Shown here piece after piece: positions 61,487 through 64,000 of a DNA stretch of 64,000 bases. The DNA is from Patescibacteria group bacterium (GTDB lineage: Bacteria; Patescibacteriota; Minisyncoccia; Moranbacterales; GWC2-37-73): the NCBI GenBank assembly GCA_022709545.1, contig JAKLIP010000002.1, forward strand, positions 124,001 through 188,000. The letters run 5' to 3'. Numbering within the stretch: the stretch's first letter is position 1; the number at the start of each line of letters is the position of its first letter. The notes beneath the pieces were generated by a model that made no database searches, was not told the origin of the DNA, and saw only the letters and a program-made list of their open reading frames with translations. The translations under genes and the position numbers were made by a program.

Positions 61487-61783
61487 TTATCCAATGATTC
61501 TTTCTTCCGAGAAATGACGAACGGTTATACCCTTGTCACCAGCCTGAAGGTTAAGTTGACTACCAGGAATAACTTGAAATCCGTTTTCATCATCAGGAGT
61601 TTCCTGACAAATAACTTCTCCTTCAATGGCTATACAGCAACTTCCGCCGCCCATTTCGCCAATATATGAACCAGAAATATCAGCGAATTGGCCTGTTTTT
61701 ATTTCCACATCATTTCCGTAGCCATACTTTGTGTGCCAACCGAATGCAATTAGATTAAAAGAAGTTTTGTTAATGATTCTCAT
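61487..61783 (-). CDS. hypothetical protein, 98 aa
   Basis: Not recognised. A small beta-rich soluble protein (MRIINKTSFNLIAFGWHTKYGYG.. with ISGSYIGEMGGGSCCIAIEGEVICQETPDD) with three cysteines. I use ATG 61783, behind AAAGGAGGAAAC; the frame is open 13 codons further without a ribosome site. Monocistronic with two terminators. Confidence 0.65.
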   Translation of the reverse strand: MRIINKTSFNLIAFGWHTKYGYGNDVEIKTGQFADISGSYIGEMGGGSCCIAIEGEVICQETPDDENGFQVIPGSQLNLQAGDKGITVRHFSEERIIG

Positions 61784-61904
61784 TGTTTCCTCCTTTTTAA
61801 TAGAACAATTTTTGTATAACAAAAAATCATATACCCAGGCTATATTTTTGTCAATATATAATTCGCTAATTATAAAAATTTAGAATTATGAATTGAACAA
61901 ATAT

Positions 61905-61931
61905 AAAAAACAGGGCTTTAAATAAGTCCTG
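61905..61931 (-). terminator. terminator of the 307-aa gene region
   Basis: AGGACTT and AAGCCCT pair with a G-T, then TTTTTT on the minus strand. It is ~125 bases past the 307-aa gene stop. Confidence 0.65.
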
Positions 61932-62058
61932 AAAATCGTTGCTCCCGCTAGCTAATATGTTCAGAAACTTGAATTTAGGAAGACTTATGCAAGAAATGGA
62001 ATTGTTGCCAGCATTTGCAGAGCTATAACAGGACATCACAGGACAAATCAGAGGAATG

Positions 62059-62982
62059 CTATTTGTCTTCTTGCATTTTTTTACGTCTTGGAGTTCTTTT
62101 TGCTAATTCTGGCACGCCGGGACCGGGAGTAATATAGCTAGTCGCTTTAATGTTTGGTAATTTTTGAATAAGTCGTGCCATTGGAATTCCTGTTCGTTTA
62201 TGCTCCTCTACTAAATCAGCGATGACTGAACCTGATATTGTAGTTCCGGGATCAGCCTCGACAAGCGTAGAGGTATGAAATTGAGCATTTTCTTCATCGT
62301 CAGCCTTTACCATTTGCTCAAGAATTTCTTCTGGAGAAAAATTATCAAGAAGTTCTTGCATTCCCGCACCGTGAATATGTTTATAGCCTAGTCTGGGAAT
62401 TTTTCCTTCACTCAATGCAAATGAAAAAAAATCTTCATCGTGAAAAGGAATATGGAAGCCGGCATAGTTTATTATTACATTGCCAGCTTTCTTCATCTGA
62501 AAATGATAGTGAGGCATTTTTCCTTCTCGTTTGTCTTGATGTCCTTGATAATCAGACCTAGAACAGGAAAATGACCATTCTAAATCTTTATAGACCACTG
62601 TTAGCTCAATTTTTTTTGAAGATGTTTTTTCTTCAACTAAATCGTTTATATTTTTAAGGGGTATATCAGTATTTGCCACCCAGCGTAAATATGCCTCCAT
62701 TCTACGAAAACTATATTTTTTATATAGCAAGGGAAAGTGTCTTTTCTTAAAGCCATTCGGTTTTAAAAGCCAATGAAAACACGGTTTCTTTTCAGAAAAA
62801 TGAGAAATAGAATTTCCGCAGAAACTACATTTTCCTTCCGCAAGAGCTTCTTTTAATTCCTTAAAATCCTTTTCCGCCTTGGCATATTCTTCATCACCTT
62901 TTTTTCTAAGCTCCTCATCGCTAATACCTTCTAGGTATTTATTTACAGAAGCATTTCTTTTTTCAATTTCAGATAAGTCCAT
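62059..62982 (-). CDS. hypothetical protein, 307 aa, zinc-finger-like N-terminus
   Basis: Not recognised. Residues ~1-48 are a charged helix. CSFCGNSISHF..KKPCFHW (about 52-70) is a Cys/His cluster that may hold zinc. The middle (KYSFRRMEAYLRWV..SSKKIELTVVYKDLEW) and HHFQ/GFHIPFHDEDFF stretches are His-rich. The C-terminus is basic (AKRTPRRKKMQEDK). It sits in the accessory end of the window and may be part of a mobile element; no integrase motif is seen. Confidence 0.55.
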   Translation of the reverse strand: MDLSEIEKRNASVNKYLEGISDEELRKKGDEEYAKAEKDFKELKEALAEGKCSFCGNSISHFSEKKPCFHWLLKPNGFKKRHFPLLYKKYSFRRMEAYLRWVANTDIPLKNINDLVEEKTSSKKIELTVVYKDLEWSFSCSRSDYQGHQDKREGKMPHYHFQMKKAGNVIINYAGFHIPFHDEDFFSFALSEGKIPRLGYKHIHGAGMQELLDNFSPEEILEQMVKADDEENAQFHTSTLVEADPGTTISGSVIADLVEEHKRTGIPMARLIQKLPNIKATSYITPGPGVPELAKRTPRRKKMQEDK

Positions 62983-63047
62983 TTTATTAAAATATTATGA
63001 GTTTCTTTTATAAAGTATATAAAAATTAAAAATTTATCACAAATTAT

Positions 63048-63263
63048 ATGAGGTTTACGAAGAAACTATTACTGCCAAGAATTCAGAGAAGAGAGAACGC
63101 CAAGCTGGAAAAATTCGTAGTTAAAAGCATCAACAAAGAGCTGAAAAGTGTAAATTTAGACTATAATTTAGTTCAAATGCAATACTTCTTTGAAAGCGTT
63201 TTTTTAAACAAAAGCGAAAGAAAAAAATTTCTAAAGAAAATTACTGAAAGTAAGAAAAAGTAA
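63048..63263 (+). CDS. hypothetical small basic protein, 71 aa
   Basis: Not recognised. A Lys/Arg-rich helical protein (MRFTKKLLLPRIQRRENAKLEKFVVKSINKELKSV..KKFLKKITESKKK). No clear promoter or ribosome site. Followed by an inverted repeat (TTAAGCCA/TGGCTTAA, 63291-63311). Confidence 0.45.
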   Translation: MRFTKKLLLPRIQRRENAKLEKFVVKSINKELKSVNLDYNLVQMQYFFESVFLNKSERKKFLKKITESKKK

Positions 63264-63341
63264 TGAATGTTCAGCTGCGCGACAGCTTATTTAAGCCATT
63301 TTTTGGCTTAAAAATTAAATTTATAACAAAATAACTACACC

Positions 63342-63371
63342 TTGACAAAGTCTATTTTTGTATGATATTGT
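63342..63371 (+). promoter_or_regulatory. promoter of replication-gene leader
   Basis: TTGACA (63342-63347), 18 bases, TATTGT (63366-63371). Start near 63378, giving a ~165-base leader that ends at the terminator 63489-63542. Confidence 0.6.
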
Positions 63372-63488
63372 ATATATAAGCCTTAAAAAGTTAATAAAGT
63401 TTTGATTTAGCTCAATATAAGACTTGGAACGTTAATACTATAAGTCGCCCTAGGGCACTACAGCAATCTTAACCTGCATACAGCCTTT

Positions 63489-63542
63489 GAGATAACAAAG
63501 CATTCAACTTTAAGTTGATTAGCCTCTGTTGTCTCTTTTTTT
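63489..63542 (+). terminator. large terminator within the leader
   Basis: GAGATAACAAAG (63489-63500) and CTCTGTTGTCTC (63524-63535) pair at 11 of 12 positions. Inside lies the palindrome CAACTTTAAGTTG (63505-63517). Seven Ts follow. It stands between the promoter and the genes it should serve, so read-through must be conditional or another promoter exists. Confidence 0.8.
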
Positions 63543-63551
63543 GTCTTCAGA

Positions 63552-63576
63552 AGCCAGCAATTTAAAGTTGCTGGTT
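63552..63576 (+). promoter_or_regulatory. hairpin at start codon of the 63-aa gene
   Basis: AGCCAGCAA and TTGCTGGTT form a stem that ends two bases before ATG 63579 and is followed by TTTT. It may be a second weak terminator or may hide the start codon. Confidence 0.6.
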
Positions 63577-63578
63577 TT

Positions 63579-63770
63579 ATGTTATCTGACAAGGAATTCT
63601 ATGAGAAATTAAGCAAAAAGACGCTTTCTAACAAGGAAGTATTTGAAGCAAAGCACAATTTTGTGGGATTTTTTGACTTGCTTTTTAGAATTGACAAACG
63701 AATAAATGAACAACAAAAGGAAAATAGCTCAAATAAGACGAATAATGAAAATAACGCAAAATTATGCTAG
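63579..63770 (+). CDS. hypothetical small protein upstream of replication gene
   Basis: A 63-residue charged protein (MLSDKEFYEKLSKKTLSNKEVFEAKHNFVGFFDLLFRIDKRINEQ then an Asn/Ser-rich tail). No family known to me. Its stop overlaps the next ATG at 63764 by several bases, so it is translated together with the replication gene; its start lies in a hairpin. A copy-number or translation-coupling leader protein is a plausible role. Confidence 0.55.
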   Translation: MLSDKEFYEKLSKKTLSNKEVFEAKHNFVGFFDLLFRIDKRINEQQKENSSNKTNNENNAKLC

Positions 63771-64000
63771 ACACAGTAATCTTGAATTTTCCACTTGATA
63801 AGTTTGATATTTGGACGCCAGAAATGTTTTTTCCTAACGCGAAAGACTTTTTATCTGATGCCGGATATGGCAAAGCCGTTAACAATCCTTCAAAGGAAGA
63901 ATCAAAATGGGAATATTATCCAAGAATGACACTCTATAGACGACCTTCAAGAATGGGAATAAATATCGGTTTAAGAGTTGAATTTTCAGTTCCAAAGTTA
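63764..64000 (+). CDS. phage/plasmid replication initiator, gene II/X-like (partial)
   Basis: Open from ATG 63764 to the window end (79 residues seen). MLDTVILNFPLDKFDIW, YPRMTLYRRPSRMGINIGLRVEFSVPKL resembles the N-terminus of replication proteins of filamentous phages and related plasmids found integrated in candidate-phyla genomes. Rolling-circle nicking would be the role, but the HUH and Tyr motifs are beyond the edge. The overlap with the preceding small gene and the terminated leader support a mobile replicon. Confidence 0.55.
   Translation, partial: MLDTVILNFPLDKFDIWTPEMFFPNAKDFLSDAGYGKAVNNPSKEESKWEYYPRMTLYRRPSRMGINIGLRVEFSVPKL

Larger units (their letters stand above)
63264..63578 (+). 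other. gene-free region with promoter, palindromes and terminated leader
   Basis: 315 bases with no credible gene. In order: inverted repeat TTAAGCCA/TGGCTTAA (63291-63311), promoter (63342-63371), palindrome GCCCTAGGGC (63447-63456), a large terminator hairpin (63489-63542) and a second hairpin touching the next start codon (63552-63576). The content suggests replication or copy-number control. Confidence 0.6.

Overview
This window is AT-rich bacterial chromosome with tight gene packing: four-base ATGA overlaps, gaps of 1-40 bases and long same-strand runs. It carries bacterial housekeeping genes (str operon, F-type ATP synthase, ftsA/ftsZ, parA/parB, hisS, metG, topA, obg). Many proteins are shortened or rearranged: Rel without its C-terminal regulatory half, Obg without its C-terminal domain, ComEC split in two, S12 and NDK with insertions, MscL with a zinc ribbon. 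This pattern, together with class III ribonucleotide reductase and no respiratory or LPS genes in view, fits a Candidate Phyla Radiation (Patescibacteria) bacterium, probably a parcubacterium. That placement is inference from gene style, not a phylogeny. UGA reads as a normal stop.

Layout. 1-5.6 kb: histidine phosphatase, str operon (rpsL-rpsG-fusA), an MTH1-like Nudix protein with a damaged Nudix box, a site-2-type protease, rpmB. 5.6-11 kb: small DUF378 membrane protein, DEDDy exonuclease, YgjP-type metallopeptidase, second Nudix, tRNA-Pro, ndk, split comEC, DUF167. 11-15 kb: anaerobic dNTP synthesis locus nrdR-nrdD-(86-aa stand-alone glycyl-radical domain)-nrdG with an NrdR box at the promoter. 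15-23.9 kb: ftsA/ftsZ, undecaprenol/diacylglycerol kinase, ybeY, flavodoxin, small unknowns, yqeY, rpsU, hisS, lepB. 24-31.2 kb (plus strand): LCP enzyme, pth, dprA, topA, rel. 31.2-33.1 kb: parA-parB, tRNA-Leu. 33.1-40.3 kb: ATP synthase operon ending in a small beta-carbonic-anhydrase-like gene. 40.3-49.7 kb: tatD, deoxyribosyltransferase-like gene, metG, a coiled-coil lytic transglycosylase, obg, a repeat-containing coiled-coil protein, dus, rarA. 49.8-54.9 kb: an ECF sigma-controlled MacAB-like export operon with two proteins that have similar small C-terminal domains. 55-56.5 kb: a NYN-domain protein paired with a sigma factor that stops before its -35-binding helix. 56.5-60.5 kb: mscL, metallophosphoesterase, murJ, C39-type peptidase. 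60.5-64 kb: accessory region of small unknown genes with their own terminators, ending in the start of a phage/plasmid-type replication gene behind a terminated leader RNA.

How the genes work together. DprA and the two ComEC parts indicate DNA uptake. NrdR, NrdD, the mini-NrdD and NrdG form an oxygen-sensitive dNTP module. The mini-NrdD copies NrdD's radical-bearing tail, with an 81-base perfectly identical DNA stretch, and resembles in concept the GrcA/YfiD repair of pyruvate formate-lyase. It is the best candidate for an undescribed system here. The sigma/NYN pair and the leader-controlled replication gene are the next most interesting.
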